A stretch of 11,228 nt of DNA, taken from the NCBI GenBank assembly GCA_023392035.1, contig JAEVZY010000105.1, forward strand, positions 1-11,228. The letters run 5' to 3'. The position numbers and the translations under genes were made by a program. Below the pieces are notes generated by a model. That model was not told the origin of the DNA and made no database searches. It saw only the letters and a program-made list of their open reading frames with translations. Below, one piece after another: positions 1 through 6,630 of the stretch. Position 1 is the first letter of the stretch. Each line of letters begins with the position of its first letter. The DNA comes from Pseudomonadota bacterium (GTDB lineage: Bacteria; Pseudomonadota; Gammaproteobacteria; Burkholderiales; Burkholderiaceae_D).

Positions 1-366
1 GCCCTTGACCCAGCGCCATTGGATGCGATGCCGGGCCTGCGCCTCGTCCAGCGCCTTCCACAGATCGGCATTCTTGACCGGCTCGCGGCCGGCGGTCTTC
101 CAGCCGCGCGCCTTCCAGCCATGGATCCATTCGCTGATGCCTTTCTGGACATACTGGCTGTCGGTATGGACGATGACCTCGCATGGCCGCTTCAGCAGCG
201 ACAGCGCTTCGATGACTGCTCGCAGCTCCATGCGATTGTTGGTAGTGCTTGGCTCTCCGCCGAATAATTCCTTGCGATGCGGGCCGGCGATCAGCAAGGC
301 GCCCCAACCGCCCGGCCCTGGATTGCCCTTGCAGGCGCCATCCGTGTAAATCTCAACTTTTTCCAT
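1..366 (-). CDS. rnhA: Ribonuclease HI (C-terminus cut by window edge)
   Basis: Ribonuclease HI cleaves the RNA strand of RNA-DNA hybrids in the cytoplasm, removing R-loops and primer RNA. The visible 122 residues begin [20 protein letters not shown], the classic RNase HI N-terminus. The acidic catalytic residues Asp9, Glu47 (in NNRMEL) and Asp69 (in HTDSQYV) are present, as are the basic-handle region around residues 80-98 and the WVKG sequence before the active-site loop. The expected His and fourth catalytic Asp lie beyond the left edge, so completeness cannot be judged. The ATG lies inside the end of the upstream methyltransferase gene with a 14-base overlap. I see no clear Shine-Dalgarno sequence before it, so translation is probably coupled to the upstream gene. 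The identity is near certain from sequence alone. Confidence 0.97.
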   Translation of the reverse strand, partial: MEKVEIYTDGACKGNPGPGGWGALLIAGPHRKELFGGEPSTTNNRMELRAVIEALSLLKRPCEVIVHTDSQYVQKGISEWIHGWKARGWKTAGREPVKNADLWKALDEAQARHRIQWRWVKG

Positions 367-1150
367 TCGTTGTTGTCTTGTGAATCTTGTTGGTTGCGGG
401 CACGCCCTGGGCGGCCTTCGCTTTTTGCTTGGACCATGCCGGACCGATCAGCCGCATGCCGCGCACGCGCTTGATCGCCTGCACGATATAGACCGCGCCG
501 AAGTAAGGCCACCAGCGGTCGCCCGCCTTTTCCATGAAGGCGAAACGGTCGAGCCATTTCTGGCTGCGACAAGGCGGCGCGTAGCAACCGAAGTGCCCGC
601 GGTTGACTTCCATGTTGAGCAGCTTGAGCCAGTCTTTCAGGCGCGGCACGCTGATGAATTCGCCATTCATGGGCAGGAAGTGGGCGCCCGTCAGCCGTCC
701 GGCCACCTGGCGCAATCCCCACATGCTGGCCGGATTGAAGCCGGTAATGATCAACTGCCCTTCCGGAATCAGCACCCTTTCCACTTCGCGCAAGACCTGG
801 TGCGGCTCGTCGGCGAATTCCAGCACGTGCGGCAGCAGGACCAGATCCAGGCTCTGGGTGGCGAAGGGCAGCTCGGCGAAATCGTGCACCACCACCACCG
901 GCTGCTGCGCCGCGCGCGCTTCATCGGTTGGCAAATGGGTGTCGGTCAACCATTGGCAAGGCATGCGATTGGCAGCCAGGCCATGCACTTGCGGCAAGCC
1001 GATCTGGACTGCATTGAAGCCAAAGATATCGGCCACCAGCGCATCCAGGCGCGCCTGCTCCCAGGCCCGCACATAGGCGCCGGCCGGGCTGTCCAGCCAG
1101 GAGCCGAGCGCTATAATGCGCCTTTGCGCAGTCTGATGGTCCATGCCCAT
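353..1150 (-). CDS. yafS: YafS-like SAM-dependent methyltransferase (class I fold)
   Basis: This is a putative class I S-adenosylmethionine-dependent methyltransferase of 265 residues whose substrate is unknown. The central part (about residues 94-140) matches the Methyltransf_11 pattern: [19 protein letters not shown], then [12 protein letters not shown] and the strand LIITGFNP. The GFNP-(x)4-GLR segment and the location beside rnhA and gloB match E. coli YafS. The usual glycine-rich SAM loop (motif I) is not recognisable. The segment FGFNAVQIG at residues 43-51 sits where it should be, and E. coli YafS is similarly degenerate there. The open frame extends upstream to a TTG at 1201, but that start would run deep into gloB. 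ATG at 1150 or at 1144 is preferred, although neither has a strong ribosome binding site. The C-terminus is lysine-rich and overlaps rnhA by 14 bases, so the two genes probably form one transcription unit. Confidence 0.85.
   Translation of the reverse strand: MGMDHQTAQRRIIALGSWLDSPAGAYVRAWEQARLDALVADIFGFNAVQIGLPQVHGLAANRMPCQWLTDTHLPTDEARAAQQPVVVVHDFAELPFATQSLDLVLLPHVLEFADEPHQVLREVERVLIPEGQLIITGFNPASMWGLRQVAGRLTGAHFLPMNGEFISVPRLKDWLKLLNMEVNRGHFGCYAPPCRSQKWLDRFAFMEKAGDRWWPYFGAVYIVQAIKRVRGMRLIGPAWSKQKAKAAQGVPATNKIHKTTTNGKS
1089..1117 (+). promoter_or_regulatory. Candidate sigma70 promoter for gloB
   Basis: A perfect TATAAT -10 hexamer lies at 1112-1117. Seventeen bases upstream is a poor -35 element, CTGTCC at 1089-1094 (3 of 6 matches). 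The predicted transcript would start near 1124, 19-43 bases before the possible gloB starts. The element lies inside the N-terminal codons of the divergent methyltransferase gene. The -10 match is seen directly; promoter activity is inferred. Confidence 0.5.
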
Positions 1151-1937
1151 GTCGATCAAGAGCCCCGTGAGTGTATTGCCCGTCCCCGCCTTCGCCGACA
1201 ACTATCTTTGGCTGATCCACAACGACAGGCATGCCGTGGTGGTCGATCCGGGCGATGCCGCACCGGTGCTGGCGGCGCTGGAGCAGAACGGCTTGACGCT
1301 GGTCGCTATTCTACTGACACATCATCATGCTGACCACGTCGGCGGCGTGCCGGCGCTGTTGCAAAACTTTGCGGTTCCGGTCTACGGCCCGGCGCGCGAG
1401 GCGATTCCCGGTATCACGCGCAAGCTGTCCGAGGGCGACAGCATTGTCATTCCCGAACTCGACCTGCAATTTTCGGTGATCGACGTACCCGGCCACACGG
1501 CGGGCCATATTGCCTATTACAGCAAAGCGCTGCAGAGCCTGTTTTGCGGCGACACCCTGTTTGCCGGCGGTTGCGGCCGGCTGTTCGAGGGAACGCCGGC
1601 GCAAATGGTCGATTCGCTCTCCAAGCTGAGCGCCTTGCCGGACCCCACCCGGGTCTATTGCGCGCACGAATACACGCTGTCCAATCTGAAATTCGCCCAG
1701 GCGGTGGATGCCGCCAATACCGACCTGGTTCAGCGCATCGCAGCCGAACAGGCCAAGCGCGACCGCCACGAGCCGACCGTGCCGTCCACCATCGGACTTG
1801 AGAAAAAGACCAATCCTTTCCTGCGCTACCAGGCGCCGGAAGTGCTGGACAAATTGCTAAGCGAAGGAAAAATTGCAGCACGGGAACCAATCGCGGCATT
1901 TGCAGCCTTACGCGAATGGAAGAATTCCTTCCGGTAA
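1143..1937 (+). CDS. gloB: Hydroxyacylglutathione hydrolase (glyoxalase II)
   Basis: Glyoxalase II hydrolyses S-D-lactoylglutathione to D-lactate and glutathione, the second step of methylglyoxal detoxification in the cytoplasm. The protein has the metallo-beta-lactamase fold with a binuclear metal site. Visible ligands are THHHADH (residues 59-65: His60, His62, Asp64, His65), GHTAGH (His118), the bridging Asp137 in [18 protein letters not shown], and His175 in CAHEYTLSN. The C-terminal helical substrate domain keeps NPFLR and ends in REWKNSFR, as the family does. Length is 264 residues against about 251 for the E. coli enzyme. The start is uncertain: ATG 1143, ATG 1149 or GTG 1167 are all in frame. 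GTG 1167 would give the family-like beginning [12 protein letters not shown] and has AAGAG just upstream at 1158-1162. The gene is divergent from the methyltransferase and is followed by mltD, as in E. coli. Confidence 0.96.
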   Translation: MPMSIKSPVSVLPVPAFADNYLWLIHNDRHAVVVDPGDAAPVLAALEQNGLTLVAILLTHHHADHVGGVPALLQNFAVPVYGPAREAIPGITRKLSEGDSIVIPELDLQFSVIDVPGHTAGHIAYYSKALQSLFCGDTLFAGGCGRLFEGTPAQMVDSLSKLSALPDPTRVYCAHEYTLSNLKFAQAVDAANTDLVQRIAAEQAKRDRHEPTVPSTIGLEKKTNPFLRYQAPEVLDKLLSEGKIAAREPIAAFAALREWKNSFR

Positions 1938-1977
1938 TTCCGCGTTAAACTTCCGTATTCCGCTTTTCGATGTCTTG

Positions 1978-1995
1978 CGCGCTCTCAATAGCGCG
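1978..1995 (+). repeat. Inverted repeat downstream of gloB
   Basis: CGCGCT at 1978-1983 and AGCGCG at 1990-1995 form a perfect 6-bp stem around a 6-base loop. A modest pyrimidine-rich stretch follows (TTGGCATTTCCTTG) rather than a run of T. It could be a weak terminator of gloB or the first hairpin of the mltD leader. The sequence does not decide between these. Confidence 0.35.
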
Positions 1996-2021
1996 TTGGC
2001 ATTTCCTTGACTCACCGAAAG

Positions 2022-2099
2022 GCCGGGCACTCCGCTGCCCGGCAAGCTGACGCCACACTGATACCCGATCCGGGCAGCAGGCGACAGCCTTGTGCCTGC
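2022..2099 (+). promoter_or_regulatory. mltD leader with competing inverted repeats
   Basis: GCCGGGCA (2022-2029) and TGCCCGGC (2036-2043) form a perfect 8-bp stem with a 6-base loop. A second copy of the left-arm core, CCGGGCA, lies at 2070-2076, so the right arm could pair with either copy. A further hairpin, GCAGGC (2077-2082) with GCCTGC (2094-2099), begins directly after that copy and ends 21 bases before the mltD start. No U-run follows any stem, so I do not call an intrinsic terminator. The repeats are seen directly; regulatory switching is inference. Confidence 0.35.
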
Positions 2100-2120
2100 C
2101 AACATGGCCAACAGGACGAC

Positions 2121-3632
2121 ATGTATCGAACAAAAATCAGCCTCCTGATCAGCGCTGCACTGGCTACGGCCAGTCTGCCGGCTGTCGTACAGGCTTCGGA
2201 CATCACGCTGTATCCTTCCACGCCTTCCATGGAAGACCTCGATCCCTCGGCCCAGGTATTGGGCATGGAAGAGGTCGATGTCTGGGGTCGCATCCGCAAG
2301 GGCTTCGCCATTCCCGACATCGATGGCCCGCTGGTCGACAACCATATCAACTGGTACACCTCGCGCCCCGATTACATCCAGCGCACCACCACCCGTGCCT
2401 CACGCTACCTGTTCCACGTGGTGCAGGAACTGGAAAAGCGCAATATGCCGACCGAACTGGCGCTTTTGCCTTTCATCGAATCGGCCTTCAATCCGCAAGC
2501 CCTGTCCACCGCCAATGCCGCCGGCATGTGGCAATTTATTCCTTCCACCGGCCGCGATTTCAATCTCAAGCAGAGCGTGTTCCGCGATGACCGGCGCGAT
2601 GTGCTGGCCTCCACCGACGCCGCCCTGACCTACCTGCAAAAGCTGTACGGCATGTTCAACGACTGGCAACTGGCGCTGGCGGCCTACAACTGGGGCGAGG
2701 GTTCGGTGCAGCGCGCCATCAACAAGGCACAGGCGGCCGGCAAGCCGATCAATTTCGCCAGCCTGTCGGCCTACATGCCCAATGAAACGCGCAACTATGT
2801 GCCCAAGCTGCAGGCGGTGAAGAACATCGTCGCCAATCCGGCGATGTACAACCTCAGCCTGCCGCGGGTGGAGAACCAGCCCTACTTCGTCACCATCGGC
2901 AAGACGCGCGACATCGATATCAAGGTGGCGGCGCAATTGGCGGAGTTGTCGGTGGATGAATTCAAGGCGCTCAATCCGCAATTCTCGCGGCCGGTGATTG
3001 CCGGCGGCAGCAGCACGCAGATCCTGCTGCCGCAATCGAATGCCGAAAAATTCAAGGCCAATCTCGCCAAGTGGGGCCACGCGCTGTCCTCCTGGACCGC
3101 GCATCGGGTGACCAGCGCGCGTGAACGCATCGACGCCATCGCCAAGCGTTTCCGCACCACGCCGGAAGTGATCCGCGAGGTCAATCACATCCCGCCGAAG
3201 ATGGTGCTGAAGGAAGGCTCCACCATCCTGGTGCCCAAGACCGAGGATGTGGAAAAGGATATCGCTCCCGAACTGGTGGAAACCGCCAAGCTGGCGATGG
3301 AGCCCGACGCGCCGCCCTATCGCAAGCTGAAGGTCAAGGTCGGCAAGCAGGACACCCTGGCTTCGATCGCCAAACGGCATGGCGTCACCGTGGCCCAGGT
3401 CAAGGAGTGGAACAATCTTTCCAGGGACAGCGTGGCGCGCGGCCAGGTGTTGGAGCTGCAAGTGCCCAACAAGCGCGCGGTGGCCGCGGCTGGCCATGGC
3501 GTCAAGGTTGCGGCCAAGGGCAAGTCCAGCGGCAAGAAGGTCGCCGCCAAAAAATCCACCGCGGTGGCGAAAAAAGCCGCCAGGAGCAAGACCCGCACCG
3601 CCACCGCCAACAAGAAGACCAAGGACGTCTGA
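2121..3632 (+). CDS. mltD: Membrane-bound lytic murein transglycosylase D-like, with LysM domains
   Basis: This periplasmic enzyme cleaves the MurNAc-GlcNAc bond of peptidoglycan and releases 1,6-anhydromuropeptides. The start at ATG 2121 is chosen because it opens a clear signal peptide (MYRTKISLLISAALATASLP, cleavage near VQA-SD at residue 25) and has AGGA at 2113-2116; the frame is open upstream to 2007. The SLT domain spans roughly residues 70-240, with catalytic Glu120 in PFIESAFNPQA, then AAGMWQFIPSTGRDF and LALAAYNWGEG. One LysM-like segment (about 255-304) and two clearer LysM domains (about 325-373 and 400-449) follow and should bind glycan. Residues 451-503 form an Ala/Lys-rich tail with 17 basic residues and one acidic. 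Length is 503 residues. E. coli MltD is a lipoprotein, but no lipobox cysteine is seen here. The gene lies downstream of gloB, as in E. coli, and its stop abuts the stop of the GGDEF remnant. Confidence 0.94.
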   Translation: MYRTKISLLISAALATASLPAVVQASDITLYPSTPSMEDLDPSAQVLGMEEVDVWGRIRKGFAIPDIDGPLVDNHINWYTSRPDYIQRTTTRASRYLFHVVQELEKRNMPTELALLPFIESAFNPQALSTANAAGMWQFIPSTGRDFNLKQSVFRDDRRDVLASTDAALTYLQKLYGMFNDWQLALAAYNWGEGSVQRAINKAQAAGKPINFASLSAYMPNETRNYVPKLQAVKNIVANPAMYNLSLPRVENQPYFVTIGKTRDIDIKVAAQLAELSVDEFKALNPQFSRPVIAGGSSTQILLPQSNAEKFKANLAKWGHALSSWTAHRVTSARERIDAIAKRFRTTPEVIREVNHIPPKMVLKEGSTILVPKTEDVEKDIAPELVETAKLAMEPDAPPYRKLKVKVGKQDTLASIAKRHGVTVAQVKEWNNLSRDSVARGQVLELQVPNKRAVAAAGHGVKVAAKGKSSGKKVAAKKSTAVAKKAARSKTRTATANKKTKDV

Positions 3633-3635
3633 TCA
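3630..3635. other. Back-to-back convergent stop codons
   Basis: The palindrome TGATCA contains the mltD stop codon (TGA, plus strand, 3630-3632) and the stop codon of the GGDEF remnant (TGA, minus strand, 3633-3635). There is no intergenic base, so any terminator for either gene must lie within the other's coding sequence. Confidence 0.95.
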
Positions 3636-3974
3636 GACCTGTCCCATGCTTTCGCGATCGGGCTGCGCCAGCACCACCCGATTGCGTCCTTCGGATTTGG
3701 CTTGATATAGCGCGGTGTCGGCGCACTGCACCAGGTCTTCGGCCCGTCCGCCGGCACCTTTGCTGCTGGCCACGCCTATCGATATCGTGAAAAACAAGGG
3801 CTCGCCGTCCAGCGGCACCGGTGTCGTGGCAAAGCTGGTACGCAAATGTTCCGCGCGATCCCAGGCGGCCTGCGCCGACATGCCGGGCAACAGGATCAGG
3901 AATTCTTCGCCGCCATAGCGGCAAGGCACGTCAGAGGGCCGCACCTGCGACTGCACCAGCGTCGCCAGCAGAAG
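3633..3974 (-). pseudogene. Remnant of a GGDEF (diguanylate cyclase) protein, C-terminal half of domain only
   Basis: GGDEF domains make cyclic di-GMP from two GTP. Here only the second half of such a domain remains. It contains RPSD (an inhibitory I-site RxxD pattern), exactly five residues before the signature GGEEF (codons at 3900-3914), then FFTISIGVAS and CADTALYQAKSEGRNRV, ending at a TGA at 3633-3635. The first half, with the metal-binding aspartate and GTP-binding residues, and any sensor domain are absent. Family-like sequence fades about 10-12 residues before the RxxD motif, near 3968-3974. Further upstream the frame reads through a tandem repeat into the end of the transporter operon. 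The first ATG in frame, at 3956, would give 107 residues that could not be an active cyclase. The motifs retained are well conserved, suggesting a fairly recent loss. Confidence 0.85.
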
Positions 3975-3989
3975 ACCACAAACAGAGGG

Positions 3990-4019
3990 CCTGCAAAGAC
4001 ACGGCCTGCAAAGACACGG
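3990..4019. repeat. 15-bp perfect tandem duplication at the remnant/operon junction
   Basis: CCTGCAAAGACACGG occurs twice in tandem, at 3990-4004 and 4005-4019. A partial, diverged third copy follows (GGGCTTACAAAG, from about 4018), running into the end of yejF, whose stop codon is at 4022-4024. The repeat lies where the GGDEF homology ends, so it may mark the break and repair point of a deletion. The repeat is seen directly; its origin is inferred. Confidence 0.85.
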
Positions 4020-4021
4020 GC

Positions 4022-5599
4022 TTACAAAGTCGAATACGTCGCCGCAGCCAGCAGGCGCCGGGTGTATTCCTGGCGCGGCGCGGTCAACACCTCTTCCGTG
4101 GTGCCCGCCTCCACCACCTTGCCGTCCTTCATCACCATCACCCGGTGCGCCATGGCGCGTATCACCGCCAGGTCATGGCTGATGAAGAGATAGGCCAGGC
4201 CCAGCTTCTGCTGCAAGTCGGCCAGCAGGCGCAAGACCTGCAACTGCACCGAGACGTCGAGCGCGGAAGTCGGCTCATCCAGCAGGATCAGTTCCGGCTT
4301 CAGCACCAGGGTGCGTGCAATGGCAATACGCTGGCGCTGGCCGCCGGAAAACTCATGCGGATAACGGTCCATCATGGCCGGCTCCAGCCCCACTTCCTGC
4401 AAGGCCGAGGCGACCGCATCGCGCAAGTCGGCCCGCCTCAATTGCGGCTGGTGCAGGGCCAGGCCTTCGCTGATGATCTGCTCGACGGTGCGGCGTGGCG
4501 AAAGCGAGGCGAAAGGGTCCTGGAACACCACCTGCATGCGCGAGCGCAAGGGCCGCAGTGCCTGGCTGTCGAGCTCGCTGATGGTTTGCCCGGAAAAGCT
4601 GATGCGGCCATCCACCTTGGCCGACGACAGGCGCAACATGGCCATGCCCAGGGTCGACTTGCCGGAGCCGGATTCGCCGACGATGCCCAGCGTCTCCCCC
4701 GGCTGCAGGTGCAGATCGACTTCGTCCACCGCCAGGAAATCGCGCTTCTTGAACCAGCCTTCGGGAATTTCGAAACGGCAGCGCACGCCTTCGGCCCGCA
4801 GCAGCGGCTCACCGTCAACGCCGCTGGATTGCAGCAGGTGTTCCGGATGGCTGGCCAGCAGTTTCTTGGTGTAGGCCTGGCGCGGATTGGCAAACAATTC
4901 GGCGGTGCTGGCGGTTTCCACCAGCAAGCCTTTTTCCATCACTCCCACGCGGTCGGCAAAATGGCGCACCAGGTTCAGATCATGGGTGATCATCAAGACC
5001 GCCATGTTCTCTTCGCGCTGCAACTGGTTCAGCAATTCCAGGATCTGGACCTGGATCGTGACGTCCAGCGCCGTGGTCGGTTCATCGGCAATCAAGAGTC
5101 GCGGCCGACAGGCCAGGGCCATGGCGATCATGGCGCGCTGGCGCTGGCCGCCGGAGAGTTGATGCGGATAGGCCAGGGCGCGCCGCGCCGGCTCCGGGAT
5201 GCCGGTCTTGTCCAGCAGCTCCACCGCACGCAGGGCGGCCGCCTTGCCGCTCAGGCCGTCGTGCAGCATCAGCACTTCGGCAATCTGGTTGCCGATCGTG
5301 AACAGCGGATTCAGGGCCGTCATCGGCTCCTGGAAAATCATGGCCACATCGCGTCCGCGCAGGCGCCGCATGTCGGCTTCACTGCGCTGCAGGATGTCGC
5401 GGCCATCGAACAAGATCTGGCCGCTGTAGCGCGCATCCTGGTTCAGGCGCAGGATGGAAAGCGCGGTCACGGTCTTGCCCGAGCCGGACTCGCCCACCAA
5501 CGCAAATTTTTCGCCGGCTTCAATGCTGAAGCCGACCTCGCTCACCACCTGGTTGGGACCGAAGGCCACGCTCAGTTCTCGCGCTTCGACCAGGCTCAT
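4022..5599 (-). CDS. yejF: Peptide ABC importer, double ATPase subunit (YejF-like)
   Basis: This cytoplasmic ATPase drives the YejABEF peptide importer. Two fused ABC domains lie in 525 residues, against about 529 in E. coli YejF. Domain 1 has Walker A GESGSGKT at 36-43, signature LSGGQ at 148-152, Walker B LLIADE at 168-173 and switch His in ITHDL (about 204-208). Domain 2 has GESGSGKS at 308-315, FSGGQ at 417-421, LILLDE at 437-442 and ISHDL. Both sites look intact. The start is set at ATG 5599: it overlaps the yejE stop as ATGA, has GGAGG at 5608-5612 eight bases upstream, and begins [14 protein letters not shown] as the family does; the longer open frame to 5707 lies inside yejE. The fused double ATPase distinguishes this from Opp/Dpp systems with separate D and F subunits. 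It is the last gene of the operon; no hairpin terminator is evident before the GGDEF remnant. Confidence 0.93.
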   Translation of the reverse strand: MSLVEARELSVAFGPNQVVSEVGFSIEAGEKFALVGESGSGKTVTALSILRLNQDARYSGQILFDGRDILQRSEADMRRLRGRDVAMIFQEPMTALNPLFTIGNQIAEVLMLHDGLSGKAAALRAVELLDKTGIPEPARRALAYPHQLSGGQRQRAMIAMALACRPRLLIADEPTTALDVTIQVQILELLNQLQREENMAVLMITHDLNLVRHFADRVGVMEKGLLVETASTAELFANPRQAYTKKLLASHPEHLLQSSGVDGEPLLRAEGVRCRFEIPEGWFKKRDFLAVDEVDLHLQPGETLGIVGESGSGKSTLGMAMLRLSSAKVDGRISFSGQTISELDSQALRPLRSRMQVVFQDPFASLSPRRTVEQIISEGLALHQPQLRRADLRDAVASALQEVGLEPAMMDRYPHEFSGGQRQRIAIARTLVLKPELILLDEPTSALDVSVQLQVLRLLADLQQKLGLAYLFISHDLAVIRAMAHRVMVMKDGKVVEAGTTEEVLTAPRQEYTRRLLAAATYSTL

Positions 5600-6630
5600 A
5601 TCGTCTGCCTCCGCACGTCCAGCGCATTGCGCAAGGCATCGCCGATATTGGTCAAGAGCAGCAGCGTGACCGTCAGCACGGTGAAGGTGGAGACTGCAAT
5701 CCACCATGCGTCCAGGTTGTTCTTCCCCTGGGCCAGCAGCTCGCCCAGGCTGGGCGTGGGCGGCGGCACGCCCAGTCCGAGAAAGTCGAGGCTGGTCAAG
5801 GCGAGAATGGCGGCGCTCATGCGAAACGGCAGGAAGGTCACCACCGGCGTCATGCTGTTGGGCAGCACGTGGCGCCAGATGATCTGTCGGTTCGACAGGC
5901 CGAGCGCCCGCGCCGCCTGCACATATTCCAGGTTGCGGTTACGCAGGAAATCGGCACGCACGTAATCGGACAGCCCCATCCAGCCGAACAGGGACAGCAA
6001 GACCAGCAGCAAACCCAGGCTGGGTTCGAAGATGGAGGCGAAGATGATCAGCAAATACAGCTCCGGCATCGAGCCCCAGATTTCCATGAAGCGCTGGAAG
6101 AACAAATCGACGCGGCCAGCGAAATAGCCCTGCAGCGCGCCGGTCAGCAAGCCCAGCAGCACGCCGGTGATGGTCAGCGCCAGGCCGAACAGGATGGAGA
6201 TGCGAAAGCCATACAGCAGGCGCGCGAACACATCGCGGCCGCGGTCGTCCGTCCCCAGCCAGTTGTCGGCGGTGGGCGGCGCCGGATTGGGCGACTTGGC
6301 GAAGTAATTCAGCGTGTCATAGCGATAGCGATTGAGCGGATAGATCGCCCAGTTGCCGGGTTGGTTGAATTGCTTTTCGATGAAAGGGTCGAGGTAATCG
6401 GCCGGGGTGTCGAACTCGCCGCCGAAAACGCGCTCGGAGTAGTCCTTCACCAGCGGGAACACCAGCTGTCCCTTGTAGTAGGCCACCAGCGGCCGGTCGT
6501 TGGAGATCACTTCCGCACCCAGCGACAGTACAAACAGGACCAGGAAGATGCACAGGCTCCAATAGCCGCGCCGGTTCTGCTTGAAGCGCAGCCAGACCCG
6601 GCGTCCGGGCGAAATCGAGGGCGCGCTCAT
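5596..6630 (-). CDS. yejE: Peptide ABC importer permease (YejE-like)
   Basis: This inner-membrane permease subunit forms the translocation channel with YejB. It has 344 residues, against about 341 in E. coli. The N-terminus carries the family segment QNRRGYWSLCIFLVLF (residues 18-33), which opens the first membrane helix. A long periplasmic loop follows, then NWLGTDDRGRDVFARLLYG (123-141), typical of the OppC/DppC group. The ATPase-contacting EAA-type loop is at about 236-260 (YVQAARALGLSNRQIIWRHV). Further helices and the family sequence LDFLGLG (281-287) follow. The start at ATG 6630 overlaps the yejB stop as ATGA; the frame is open to 6678 but that lies within yejB. No good Shine-Dalgarno precedes this start, so coupling to yejB translation is likely. 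Confidence 0.92.
   Translation of the reverse strand: MSAPSISPGRRVWLRFKQNRRGYWSLCIFLVLFVLSLGAEVISNDRPLVAYYKGQLVFPLVKDYSERVFGGEFDTPADYLDPFIEKQFNQPGNWAIYPLNRYRYDTLNYFAKSPNPAPPTADNWLGTDDRGRDVFARLLYGFRISILFGLALTITGVLLGLLTGALQGYFAGRVDLFFQRFMEIWGSMPELYLLIIFASIFEPSLGLLLVLLSLFGWMGLSDYVRADFLRNRNLEYVQAARALGLSNRQIIWRHVLPNSMTPVVTFLPFRMSAAILALTSLDFLGLGVPPPTPSLGELLAQGKNNLDAWWIAVSTFTVLTVTLLLLTNIGDALRNALDVRRQTI

Noticed and set aside
2007..2012. TTGACT, a 5-of-6 match to a -35 element upstream of mltD.
   Set aside because: No -10-like hexamer lies 16-18 bases downstream; that position falls in the GC-rich hairpin. I cannot place an mltD promoter.
2400..3497. Minus-strand open frame of 365 codons, and a plus-strand frame at 380-1333.
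   Set aside because: These are shadows of mltD and of the methyltransferase/gloB genes, with no recognisable motif or ribosome binding site.
3821..5965. Plus-strand open frame of 714 codons, and similar long plus-strand frames at 6897-7727 and 7643-8887.
   Set aside because: They lie antisense to the yej genes, whose products match known families end to end. The translations are rich in Gln, His, Arg and Ala without domains, as expected from the reverse of GC-rich genes.
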